Positions 16,806 through 24,928 of a stretch of DNA of 64,000 bases are shown here, one piece after another. The notes under the pieces are model-generated. The model was not told the origin of the DNA. It made no database searches and saw only the letters and a list, made by a program, of their open reading frames with translations. The stretch covers positions 1 to 64,000 of the forward strand of contig WVZY01000003.1 in NCBI GenBank assembly GCA_011772205.1, written 5' to 3'. Source of the stretch: Candidatus Latescibacterota bacterium (GTDB lineage: Bacteria > Krumholzibacteriota > Krumholzibacteriia > WVZY01). Both the position numbers and the translations under genes were made by a program. The stretch's first letter is position 1; every line of letters begins with the position of its first letter.

Positions 16806-17714
16806 TTACTGCGAACAAGAAACGTCGTGCTGCCGCTCGTCCCAGCATGCCTTTTCTCCATTATTGTAATCGGGAACTTCAATGCTTCCCGAACCGTCGG
16901 CATACCAGGTGATGTTCGCAACCAATCCTTCGGAAACGTCGTGATACTCCAGGTAACTCAACGCGGGTGATTCGAAGAATTCGACCGTATCACCTTCGTC
17001 GGGGCTGCCGGACTTGTTCACGAGTATTGCCAGCATGTGCGTATCCCCCGGTAGGTTTTCATAGTCTATCCGAACGGAGGGAACGCCCGGCGTTTCGGAG
17101 ATTACCTCTTCTGCTGAGGTGACCGTCACGGACATCGCATCCGCAGGCTCATAGAACTGCCAGTATCCAGCACTGTCGTCAATCATTACTTCACCCTCGA
17201 ACCACAGGAAATGGTCGAGCGGCATGTCCGGGTCCGAAGAGGACACCCTCATGCTCCATTCGGTTCGGTCGGGCAGCTTTTTCCCTCTGAGAAAAATGCT
17301 GTACTCGATGTCACCATCGACAAAGATATAGGTCCACAGCCACGAGCCATCCGGCTGCTGCTGCGGTATGGAGTGGGCCGCCACGAGAAACGCTGCAATC
17401 GGCGGTTCGAGTGCGGCGTACACGAGCAGCTGCACGTACAGTACCCGGACGGCGGCATTGATGAAGTTGTATTTTGTCGGATACTGGGAAAGCAGCTCCT
17501 GTTCCACGATACCTGTTTGGATCGACGTCTCGCTAACAGGTGCGCTGGCGAAGAAAGAGAGATCCATCTTCATGGTCGAGACGGGTGGAAGCTTCGGGGG
17601 TTGGCTTTGATCGAGCGGGAGCAGAGGATCGTTGCTGGAACACCCCGCCATATACATGAGCGCGACGAGAACTACGAGACATGTACTGCTGGGTTTTGAA
17701 AAACGTTTCGACAT
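16806..17714 (-). CDS. Lipoprotein of unknown function
   Basis: A 302-residue protein with a signal peptide and lipobox MAGC (Cys about 25), followed by a Pro/Gln-rich linker. The mature part appears beta-rich and acidic with many aromatic residues (for example SWLWTYIFVDGDIEYS), suggesting a beta-sandwich or half-barrel lipoprotein. No known family is recognised. Its start follows AGGAGGTTTAGTC. A close sigma-54 promoter match lies 65-80 bases upstream, so it probably belongs to the same control circuit as the barrel protein and the kinase/regulator operon to its right. Confidence 0.7.
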   Translation of the reverse strand: MSKRFSKPSSTCLVVLVALMYMAGCSSNDPLLPLDQSQPPKLPPVSTMKMDLSFFASAPVSETSIQTGIVEQELLSQYPTKYNFINAAVRVLYVQLLVYAALEPPIAAFLVAAHSIPQQQPDGSWLWTYIFVDGDIEYSIFLRGKKLPDRTEWSMRVSSSDPDMPLDHFLWFEGEVMIDDSAGYWQFYEPADAMSVTVTSAEEVISETPGVPSVRIDYENLPGDTHMLAILVNKSGSPDEGDTVEFFESPALSYLEYHDVSEGLVANITWYADGSGSIEVPDYNNGEKACWDERQHDVSCSQ

Positions 17715-17777
17715 GACTAAACCTCCTATCCGTTCTGTGTCAGTGCGTCGCGAATCGTCATACCGTCCATTTGCTAA

Positions 17778-17793
17778 AGCAGAGCACGTGCCA
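17778..17793 (-). promoter_or_regulatory. Predicted sigma-54 promoter of the lipoprotein at 17714
   Basis: On the minus strand TGGCACGTGCTCTGCT, with exact GG-N10-GC spacing, a perfect TGGCACG -24 element and CTGC in place of TTGC at -12. The expected start is near 17767, about 53 bases before the gene. Confidence 0.72.
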
Positions 17794-17940
17794 AACAGGA
17801 TCGGCGTATTATGTTGTTATATATAAGGATGCGCGATCGCGGAAATCGGGAAAAAAGTGAGAAAAAATCACACCTGTGGTGATGCGGAAACACTCGCGAG
17901 GTTGATGGGGCACATGAGGTATGAGACCGTATTCGCGAAG

Positions 17941-17985
17941 CGACCAAGGCATTCTCGGTGATCATTGGTGGGCCTGCCTTGGTCG
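17941..17985. repeat. Hairpin with 11-pair perfect arms downstream of the barrel gene
   Basis: CGACCAAGGCA and TGCCTTGGTCG flank a 23-base loop, 16 bases after the end of the barrel protein gene. It may be its terminator, although no T run follows. The right arm is part of a 14-mer also found in the inverted repeat at 12829. Confidence 0.5.
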
Positions 17986-18000
17986 GTAGATAAATAGAGA

Positions 18001-18663
18001 TCAGAAGTAGAAGGTGAGCGCCATGCCGAGCGAGGTCATCGAGCCTTCTTCGTCGATTTCAAGACCGACGCTGAAACCCTCCGCCTCGAGGCTCACTTCT
18101 TCGTAGTTGATGAGGTTATGTGTGAAATCCGCACCCAGGGAAAAACGCGGTGAGAAGAAATAATCGAAGCCGCCGCCGAACGCAATCCCGCCTCCTTCGA
18201 TCCTCACATCGACCGACTGTTCTTCCAGCTCGAGCGTGTATCCCCCGATGCCGCCTTTTATATAAGGACGGAAGGGGCGCCCCGGGACAAAACGGTACAG
18301 CGCAAAAATCTGAATCGAGCCGATTTTCGCATCCAGCCTTGGATCCGACGTGTCATGCCTGGCACCGCCCAGCGTCACGTCGAGCGCGAAAACGCTGTTG
18401 AATCGGTAGCCGGTATGAAGCTGCATCCCCGCTCCATCGTCCTTTATAAAGAAATCCGAACCCGGCTGGTCATCCAAATGGAGAGATGAACCGATGAGTT
18501 TGACGCCGATAAAGGCGCCTTTTTCATCCATGCTATCTTTCGCTTCTTCCGCATGGAGCGGCGAAGCGATAACAAGTAGAAGTGAGATGAGAATCCCGAC
18601 AAGAGTTCTCAACGGCGGTTTGCGTCGGGAAAAGCGTTGCTCTCGAAGATTGTCGATCATCAT
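18001..18663 (-). CDS. Small outer-membrane beta-barrel protein
   Basis: A 220-residue protein with a signal peptide (LLLVIASPLHAEE). The rest alternates hydrophobic and polar residues as in eight-stranded OmpA/OmpX-like barrels, with GAFIGVKLIGSS, HTGYRFNSVFALDVTLGGAR, RPFRPYIKGGIGGYTLEL, AFGGGFDYFFSPRFSLGADF, and a C-terminal MALTFYF ending in Phe, the signal recognised by the BAM complex. The start is ATG 18663 after AGAGG; a GTG two codons earlier is also open. A near-consensus sigma-54 site lies 57-85 bases upstream. It is downstream of and parallel to the regulator gene, which suggests it is a target of that system. Confidence 0.8.
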   Translation of the reverse strand: MMIDNLREQRFSRRKPPLRTLVGILISLLLVIASPLHAEEAKDSMDEKGAFIGVKLIGSSLHLDDQPGSDFFIKDDGAGMQLHTGYRFNSVFALDVTLGGARHDTSDPRLDAKIGSIQIFALYRFVPGRPFRPYIKGGIGGYTLELEEQSVDVRIEGGGIAFGGGFDYFFSPRFSLGADFTHNLINYEEVSLEAEGFSVGLEIDEEGSMTSLGMALTFYF

Positions 18664-18730
18664 GCTCACCTCTTTATTTCCCTCCGCGCCATTTGTTAGA
18701 TACGCAGTTGATACATCCGATAATACCTAT

Positions 18731-18746
18731 TCCAACAATCGTGCCA
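18731..18746 (-). promoter_or_regulatory. Probable sigma-54 promoter of the barrel gene
   Basis: On the minus strand TGGCACGATTGTTGGA. The -24 element TGGCACG is perfect and the spacing is right, but the -12 GC is GG. Activity is therefore less certain than for the other three sites. Confidence 0.5.
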
Positions 18747-18876
18747 GCTATCATTGGTGCGTATAAATAATTGCCAGCTTGTGTTTCCATACGAAGTTAA
18801 GAAGTCATTCGTCTCTTCGATCAAAGGGCCAAATCGTCCATCCTGTGCCATGGGTTCACGGTAGTGTGAGATTGTT

Positions 18877-20379
18877 TCACTCTTTGTTCCTCGTTAGGCC
18901 GTATGATTTGATCTTTTTATGTAAGTTCGTTCGTTCGATAACGAGCTCTTCCGCCGTTTGCGTGATATTCCAGTCATTTCTCTCGAGTGCCTGGAGTATG
19001 AGATCCCGTTCGAACCGGCGCTTGGCTTCTTGAAACGAGCGAATTCCAGGATCGGGTACAAAGCCTGCTTGTATATCTTGCGCCTGTGTTTGTAGTTCGC
19101 CGGTGGACGGTGGTGCTTGTACGCCGCCCTCGCGCGGCTCGGCTTCGCCACGAGCCGGTTCGCCTGCCGTCGAATCAGCCCCGGGCGTGAAACCGGGGAC
19201 GGCGACGGTCGGTGTGCCCTGGCGGAGCTCGGCAGTTAAGTCTCCGATGTGGATGGTTTTTCCGGACGACATGATGACCATCCGCTCCACCTGGTTTCGG
19301 AGCTCGCGAACGTTCCCGGGCCATGGATATCGCTTGAGTTGGTCGGTAACTCTGTCATCGAGCGTTTTTGGCGGCAGGCCGTTTTCTTCGCAGTAATCCT
19401 TTATAAATGCTTCGGCCAGTAGAGGGATATCCTCCGGATGTTCCCGGAGCGCCGGGACCGCAATCGGAACCACGTTCAGGCGGAAGTAGAGATCCTCGCG
19501 AAAGGAGCCTGCCTCAATTTCCTTTTCGAGATTTTTGTTCGTGGCGGCGATCACGCGAACGTCCACCTGGATCGTTTTGTCGCTCCCCACCCTCGCGATC
19601 TCCCCCTCCTGAATGGCGCGCAGCACCTTCGTTTGAACGCGAAGGCTCATATCGCCCACCTCGTCGAGAAAAAGCGTGCCGCCGTGCGCCGCCTGAAATT
19701 TGCCGACTCTCGATTCGACGGAACCCGTGTACGCGCCTTTTTCGCTTCCAAACAGCTCCGCTTCGATCAGTTCCTCCGGGATCGCGGCGCAGTTGACCTT
19801 GACGAACGGCCCGTCGGATCGCTTGCTCCGTTCGTGAATGGCCTGGGCGATCAGCTCTTTCCCCGTGCCGGACTCGCCGCGGATCAGGATCCGCGCGTTC
19901 GTCGGAGCGGCGCGGGCGATCTGTTCGAAAATCTCTTTCACAGCGCGCCCCCTTCCGACGAATTCCTGCTTGCCCATCACCTTCGTCTTGAGCAGCCGGT
20001 TCTCGTCGGCAAGCGTCCGGTGTTCCAGAGCGTTCCGTGATACGAGCAGTATCTTTTCTTTTCCGCAGTCCTTCTCGAGAAAATCGAACGCGCCGAGCTT
20101 GGTCGCTTCCACTGCTTTTTCGATCGTCCCCTGACCGGTGAGAATCACGACCATTTGATCCGGGCGCTTGAGCTTGATTTCACGGAGCACATCGATGCCG
20201 TCCCGACCCGGCATGGCAAGGTCGAGGTAGACGACATCGAAGCTCTCCTTCTCCATGAGGTCGAGGGCTTCGTCGCCCCCGGCGGCCGATGCCGTTTCCC
20301 AACCCGCGTTTTTGTGAATCATTTCCATGGTCCGGCGGATATTGGCTTCATCGTCAACAATCAGCACGCGCTTGATCAT
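18877..20379 (-). CDS. NtrC-family sigma-54-dependent response regulator
   Basis: A 500-residue activator. The receiver domain (1-120) has phospho-acceptor Asp53 in YLDLAMPG, acidic DDE at 9-11 and the conserved Lys region LEKDCGKEK. The AAA+ domain (about 130-370) has Walker A GESGTGKE, Walker B GGTLFLDEVGD, the arginine-finger region FREDLYFRLNVV and WPGNVRELRN. The sigma-54-contacting loop reads GAYTGS rather than GAFTGA. After a long Pro/Gly/Glu-rich linker (about 395-450) comes a Fis-type HTH, ILQALERNDWNITQTAEEL. The start ATG 20379 follows AAGGAG. It lies 70 bases after the histidine kinase. It most resembles NtrX/NtrC-type regulators, and the four sigma-54 sites in the window are its obvious candidate targets (inference). 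Confidence 0.9.
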   Translation of the reverse strand: MIKRVLIVDDEANIRRTMEMIHKNAGWETASAAGGDEALDLMEKESFDVVYLDLAMPGRDGIDVLREIKLKRPDQMVVILTGQGTIEKAVEATKLGAFDFLEKDCGKEKILLVSRNALEHRTLADENRLLKTKVMGKQEFVGRGRAVKEIFEQIARAAPTNARILIRGESGTGKELIAQAIHERSKRSDGPFVKVNCAAIPEELIEAELFGSEKGAYTGSVESRVGKFQAAHGGTLFLDEVGDMSLRVQTKVLRAIQEGEIARVGSDKTIQVDVRVIAATNKNLEKEIEAGSFREDLYFRLNVVPIAVPALREHPEDIPLLAEAFIKDYCEENGLPPKTLDDRVTDQLKRYPWPGNVRELRNQVERMVIMSSGKTIHIGDLTAELRQGTPTVAVPGFTPGADSTAGEPARGEAEPREGGVQAPPSTGELQTQAQDIQAGFVPDPGIRSFQEAKRRFERDLILQALERNDWNITQTAEELVIERTNLHKKIKSYGLTRNKE

Positions 20380-20449
20380 TTTGACATCTCCTTGCAAGGC
20401 GAACGCTCGCTTCCATCCTCGAATTTTTTTGAAAACCTGTGGTCCTTTT

Positions 20450-22120
20450 TCATTCGTACTCCGGTGTTCGCTCCGACCCATCTTCGGGACCGGTGATGGG
20501 GATTCTTATAATAAAGGTTGTCCCTTTGCCTTCACTGCTCTCGACATCAATGGACCCACCGTGCAGTAGAACGATGTTTTTGACCATCGCAAGTCCCAGC
20601 CCCATTCCCTCGCGCCGCGAGGTGAAGTAGGGATCAAAAATTTTCGGGAGATGCTCCGGAGAAATCCCGGTGCCGTTGTCCGAAAACACGAGCACCGCGT
20701 CTTCACCTGTCTTGCTGATGGTGATTCGTATGCGACCACCCTTTGTCGCTTCCAGAGCTGTCACACTGTTGTCGAACAGATTAACGAGAACGCGCCTCAT
20801 GTGATCGGGATCGAATCGAAATTCGGGGAGCTCGGGATCGGCCGCGATGTCGATCGAGATCTGCGGATAGAGCTTTGCCACATCAGCGACAAGCTGCTCC
20901 ATCGATGCCATGCTGGGAGATATTTCGGGGAGTTTTGCAAATGATGAAAACTCCTTTACGAGCCGCTGCAAACTGTTGAGCTCGTCCCCAATCACGCGAA
21001 CGGACTCGGTGAGAAGCTCATGGTAACGGTCGTCCCCGCCGCCATACTGGTCCTTTAATTCTTCTACCGTGAGACGAATCGGCAGCAATGGATTTTTGAT
21101 CTCGTGAGCGAGACGTCTTGCCAGATCTCTCCATGCGGCCATCTTTTCCATGTCGATCAGTCTCCGCCGCTGGTCTTCGAGCCGCGATACCATGCCATTG
21201 AATGCCTCGACGAGACGTCCTACCTCGCCGCCCGTTTTTGTTTCCAGTCGGTAGTCCCAATTCCCTTCCGCCACGACTTTGGTTCCATGGACGAGGCGCC
21301 GGATGGGAGAAGCCAACCGCTCGGCCATCAGGAGCGCAAAGCCCAGAGAGAGAAAGAGAATCGCCGCATATATAATGACAAAGGGATAGAAGAAACTTCG
21401 GCTCAACCAGCCCCGTTCCAGGCGGAGCTGCGCAAAAATCTGGCGTCCAGCCAGCAGCCTGTCGGCCTGTGCGAGAAATTCCGGGTCCGTTCGCGAGTAT
21501 AATATAAGCAGATCGCCATCACTCTGGTTCGATGACGGTCGCGAGCCTGGAGGCGAGGGAGACCAGCTTGCGTCATTTCGATCCATTTCAATTTTGCTGC
21601 TACCGCGTGGTTTCCACAGAGCGAACTGGACCGAGCGGTCGGCCGTCTCATAAAAAGACAGCTCCGGCGATGGGATTGCAGGGCGACGATGAATGATCTC
21701 ATTTCGATCGGTGAGCTGCAAAAAGACCGGGTGGCCGGCGAATGCGCCGGGCTCTTCCGGGAGATCCGGTCTTTTTGAATCATCAATGGTTCTCTGGCCA
21801 GCTCCAAAAAGAATGAACCCGTCCAGCTCGCCAGAAAATTCCGGGTCGCGTGAAAGCACTGTTGCAACCGTGGAAGAGTCGACGGCGCTTGGCGTGAATT
21901 TGGAAATGACACGACTCGCTTTTTTCTCGAAAGTCATTCGTATTTGTTCGAGGCGCTCGCGTGATATCACGATACCGCTCTGCAGCGCTTCCTCGATCGT
22001 TTCGCTCAGCCCGACGTTGAAGCTTTTCTCGAGGAGGCTCTGCACCAGAAGGCTCGAGGGAATCGCGGGCAGAAGCGCGAACACGAGGCACATCACGACC
22101 AGACGAATCCGAATCGACAT
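20450..22120 (-). CDS. NtrY-like membrane sensor histidine kinase
   Basis: A 556-residue kinase. It has an N-terminal membrane segment (MSIRIRLVVMCLVFALLPAI), an extracytoplasmic sensor region of about 230 residues, a second membrane segment (YPFVIIYAAILFLSLGF), a HAMP linker (LASPIRRLVHGTKVVAEG), the dimerisation H-box RRLAHEIKNPLLPI (His about 339), and ATPase motifs N (LVNLFDNSVTAL), G1 (FSDNGTGIS), F and G2 (GMGLGLAMV). ARRLAHEIKNPL is the form found in NtrY-type kinases. The start ATG 22120 overlaps the stop of the DUF4390 gene (TGATG), which excludes the longer upstream frame. It should phosphorylate the regulator encoded next; the coupled DUF4390 and BamA-like genes suggest an outer-membrane-biogenesis signal. 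Confidence 0.9.
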   Translation of the reverse strand: MSIRIRLVVMCLVFALLPAIPSSLLVQSLLEKSFNVGLSETIEEALQSGIVISRERLEQIRMTFEKKASRVISKFTPSAVDSSTVATVLSRDPEFSGELDGFILFGAGQRTIDDSKRPDLPEEPGAFAGHPVFLQLTDRNEIIHRRPAIPSPELSFYETADRSVQFALWKPRGSSKIEMDRNDASWSPSPPGSRPSSNQSDGDLLILYSRTDPEFLAQADRLLAGRQIFAQLRLERGWLSRSFFYPFVIIYAAILFLSLGFALLMAERLASPIRRLVHGTKVVAEGNWDYRLETKTGGEVGRLVEAFNGMVSRLEDQRRRLIDMEKMAAWRDLARRLAHEIKNPLLPIRLTVEELKDQYGGGDDRYHELLTESVRVIGDELNSLQRLVKEFSSFAKLPEISPSMASMEQLVADVAKLYPQISIDIAADPELPEFRFDPDHMRRVLVNLFDNSVTALEATKGGRIRITISKTGEDAVLVFSDNGTGISPEHLPKIFDPYFTSRREGMGLGLAMVKNIVLLHGGSIDVESSEGKGTTFIIRIPITGPEDGSERTPEYE

Positions 22121-22794
22121 CACTCCACCTTCTCTTCTCGCACCGGGAGTTTCTCCGGGCTGAAGAAATCGGTTTGGAACCATTCGCTTTGATTGGTGCC
22201 GGTCTTTCTTCTCGCGAAGAAGTGCTTGATCAAATCGTTCAGGTTCAGCACCTGCTCGCGCCACGATTCGGTAGACTTGCCGCGGACGGTTTCACCCAAC
22301 CAGCCGGTGATCTTCTGCCGGTCGGAACCGCTCAATGGATTGACGGTAACACCGAGGCGAACCGAGTACTCTTTGTTCGTCGCAATCTCGTGCACAGGTG
22401 CAAGAGCAAGATTCCGGATGTGTTGCACGGCCTGACGCAGCGCATCGAATGTCGGATAAAATGCAGTCGTATCCGTTGCCTCGATGGAATACCGGTCATC
22501 CCACACATCGTAACAGAGCTCGTAGGAAAAGATCCCTTTCTTGACCGAACCGTTGTTTCGTGCATCCAGGCTGTAATACAGTTCCACGATGGCGGGTAAA
22601 CCGCTTTGAACGGTACCGACGATCTGGTCGGAGAAGAGTCCCGTGCTTTTGACATCACTCGTCAACATGCCATCGGATATATAAAGGCGCACGGCGAGAA
22701 TCGTGGGTCTCGCTTCCGTTTCCTCGCCGGAGGCGGTGCTGCCCCACAGTTGGAACAAAACGAAGAACGCTATCGCCGCAGCGCGTCTATACAC
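22120..22794 (-). CDS. Exported DUF4390-family protein
   Basis: A 224-residue protein with a signal peptide (RRAAAIAFFVLFQLWGSTASG) and a mature part that begins with beta strands of the type ILAVRLYISDGMLTSDVKSTGLF, matching the DUF4390 pattern as I know it. DUF4390 genes commonly sit beside NtrY/NtrX-like pairs, as here. The chosen start is GTG 22794 behind AGAGG; GTG 22800 is also open. The stop overlaps the kinase start, so the two are translationally coupled. A periplasmic ligand or sensor accessory for the kinase is a reasonable inference; no biochemical function is known to me. Confidence 0.7.
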   Translation of the reverse strand: MYRRAAAIAFFVLFQLWGSTASGEETEARPTILAVRLYISDGMLTSDVKSTGLFSDQIVGTVQSGLPAIVELYYSLDARNNGSVKKGIFSYELCYDVWDDRYSIEATDTTAFYPTFDALRQAVQHIRNLALAPVHEIATNKEYSVRLGVTVNPLSGSDRQKITGWLGETVRGKSTESWREQVLNLNDLIKHFFARRKTGTNQSEWFQTDFFSPEKLPVREEKVE

Positions 22795-22877
22795 AACCAC
22801 CTCTGTGTTCAGCCCGGCACCTTGATCGCCTGTTTCTGGTCTTTGGTGGTATTGACATTCCGTGCACGAGCCGCTCC

Positions 22878-24446
22878 TTAAAAAGAGAAGCCCAGCGATC
22901 CGTGAACTCTGAAACTTTCTCCTGTCTTTCCGTCGGTGAAAGGGATGCCCGCGTCGATCCCGAGGATGCCGAGCCAGGGAAGTCTTATGCGGATTCCGTA
23001 TCCGACGGCCGACTCGATCGTGTCCGATGAAAAAACCTCTCCGCGTTTCCACCCTTGGCCGGCGTCGATGAAGACGAGACCGGTCAGTCGCGGAGGCTTT
23101 CCAGGTGAAGCGACGAGCGGCCAGCGGAGCTCGGCGCTTCCCAGCCAGAACCCATCATCGCCCGTCGTGCGCGACAAGCTGAGCTCTCTGAAGCCGCGAA
23201 TCGAATAAATGCCCCCAAGATAAAAACGCTCGTAGTAAGGCGTTCCTCTCGAGGTCACCCCACCATTCAGCCGAGCGGAAATGGTCCATTCGTTCTTTAT
23301 GTGAATGTGTTTGCGGTAGTCCGCGACAACCTTTGAGAAGATTTCGTCGCCGCCGAGGAGCGAGCTGTTCGCTTCCAGTGTCAATCGTGCGAGCGAACCT
23401 GATCGGGGGAAGGCCGGAACATCCCGGGTGTCCCGATGAATTCTGAAGAGAAATCCAGTGATCAACGTTCGATCGGTGTTTGGCTGCAAATCCGGAGGCA
23501 AGCTGTTGAACGGGAGATCCAGATCATTGTCCCTGTCGACGAACGTGCTCTCCGGGTCGACGGACTCCGCTTTAATGCCGAATGAAAAGCGCGTCGACCG
23601 GCCCGCGCGGTATCGAAGCGCGAGTTCCCCGCCGTAACGATTGACTTTCTGCTTGAACTCCCGCCAGTCGGTTCCCTGCCAATCGCCAACGCTTTGGGAT
23701 GTATCCGGGCCGCTGCCAAAGAACAAATGCTCCTGGCTGTAGAGATGCCCCCTCGCGACGAGGCCGAATCCGCCGCCCGGTGGTTCTGGTTTTTCCCACT
23801 CGGCGTCGACGCCCGCGATGTGAAATCCCAGACGAAGCCCCAACCTCATTCGCGATTCGATGCCGAACGTGTGATCGAACCGAAAACCAATCAGAGTGAG
23901 AAACCATCCATGGAGGTCGTGGTACCCAAATCCGGTCTCGATCAATGGGTAGCTTCGCTCGGTGACCTCGATCACCAGAATCACGGCCCCTCGCTCCGAA
24001 CCCGGACGCGTGGAAAAATGAACGTCAGTGAAATAATCGGTGGCCAGCAGTCGGAGCCGCTCCTTTTTGAGAACAGATACGCTGATGGTATCCCCGGGGC
24101 TCAGATGGATATGCCGCAGGATGTCTTTTTCCTTGGCCCGCTTGTTTCCCGACACGCGGATCGCTTCGAGCCAGAGGACGCGGCGGATCGGTGACTTGGT
24201 GGGGAGCGGCTGGAGAAGTTGGGCCAGCCGGACGGCCTGTGCTCGAGGCAGCTTGAGTGCCAGAGGATCCTCGTCTAGTGGCACTTGAAATGGGTGGATC
24301 TCCTTGGGAGCGTCATCAGCTGGGGCTGCTACCGATCCGATGAGTGTTGCCGAACTGGCGGTGGCCGCTGCCGGAGCTGGCAGCATGAGGGCAATGATCA
24401 GGATGATATGCGCGAATCTTATGGAATGTGCCCGGTGTTTCTTCAT
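22878..24446 (-). CDS. BamA/TamA-like outer-membrane protein with a single POTRA domain
   Basis: A 522-residue Omp85-superfamily protein. After the signal peptide (MKKHRAHSIRFAH to PAAA) and a short linker comes one POTRA-like domain (about 85-160, IRVSGNKRAKEKDILRHIHL to VIEVTERSYP), then a 16-strand-type barrel. The barrel has the L6-loop motif YSIRGF (about 420) and ends in LGFSF with a terminal Phe. Full BamA has five POTRA domains, so this is a short paralogue, closer in design to TamA-like or FhaC-like proteins, that probably assists insertion or secretion of a subset of envelope proteins. It is first in the operon with DUF4390, the kinase and the sigma-54 activator. The sigma-54 site at 24463-24478 would start transcription only about six bases before this ATG. 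Confidence 0.85.
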   Translation of the reverse strand: MKKHRAHSIRFAHIILIIALMLPAPAAATASSATLIGSVAAPADDAPKEIHPFQVPLDEDPLALKLPRAQAVRLAQLLQPLPTKSPIRRVLWLEAIRVSGNKRAKEKDILRHIHLSPGDTISVSVLKKERLRLLATDYFTDVHFSTRPGSERGAVILVIEVTERSYPLIETGFGYHDLHGWFLTLIGFRFDHTFGIESRMRLGLRLGFHIAGVDAEWEKPEPPGGGFGLVARGHLYSQEHLFFGSGPDTSQSVGDWQGTDWREFKQKVNRYGGELALRYRAGRSTRFSFGIKAESVDPESTFVDRDNDLDLPFNSLPPDLQPNTDRTLITGFLFRIHRDTRDVPAFPRSGSLARLTLEANSSLLGGDEIFSKVVADYRKHIHIKNEWTISARLNGGVTSRGTPYYERFYLGGIYSIRGFRELSLSRTTGDDGFWLGSAELRWPLVASPGKPPRLTGLVFIDAGQGWKRGEVFSSDTIESAVGYGIRIRLPWLGILGIDAGIPFTDGKTGESFRVHGSLGFSF

Positions 24447-24462
24447 AGCGAAAACCTGTAAG

Positions 24463-24478
24463 CGCAAGTGTTATGCCA
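24463..24478 (-). promoter_or_regulatory. Predicted sigma-54 promoter of the BamA-like/kinase/regulator operon
   Basis: On the minus strand TGGCATAACACTTGCG: perfect GG-N10-GC spacing, TGGCA and TTGC. The predicted start is about 24452, so the leader to the ATG at 24446 would be only about six bases, nearly leaderless. Confidence 0.65.
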
Positions 24479-24686
24479 TGCGGGCGAGTTTGTCCAGCTT
24501 CATTATTTTGTTGTTATTAAATGAGTTACGGGATTGCGCCCAACTGCATCAGCCCCGCCTCTCGAGAAAGTGTGAAAAAAATATACATCCAACGCTGGGG
24601 CTGAGCCGCTTTGGAAGCACTTGTGTCAGGGAACTGTGAAGAAAAGCGACATCTGATTTAAGCGCTTCAAAATGTGATCATGACTC

Positions 24687-24854
24687 ATGTGGCCACCAAC
24701 AAATGTTTCGAAAGATTTGCTATTTGTCAGGGCTTTGCCGAGCGATTTTGCGTCAGACAAGACAGCTGGGGATCTCTACCTTTGGCTGGATCAGTTTTTG
24801 CGTGAGCTTGAGAGTAATGCTAATATTACCTCAAGGTTAGGTAAAATAATTTAA
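24687..24854 (+). CDS. Possible 55-residue protein in a 480-base intergenic region
   Basis: The only plausible coding frame between the BamA-like gene and the aminotransferase gene. The peptide starts MWPPTNVSKDLLFVRALP and continues with a helix-like segment (GDLYLWLDQFLRELES). Its composition is protein-like, but there is no clear ribosome site and no recognised family. It could be a remnant of a longer gene. A weak sigma-54-like sequence (TGGATCAGTTTTTGCG, 24787-24802) lies inside it. Confidence 0.28.
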   Translation: MWPPTNVSKDLLFVRALPSDFASDKTAGDLYLWLDQFLRELESNANITSRLGKII

Positions 24855-24928
24855 CGCGGATCATTGGCCCTGCACAGATTGAGTGGCGTTAAAAATGTCA
24901 TCGCTTTAATGAGAAGGCTTCCTCACCA

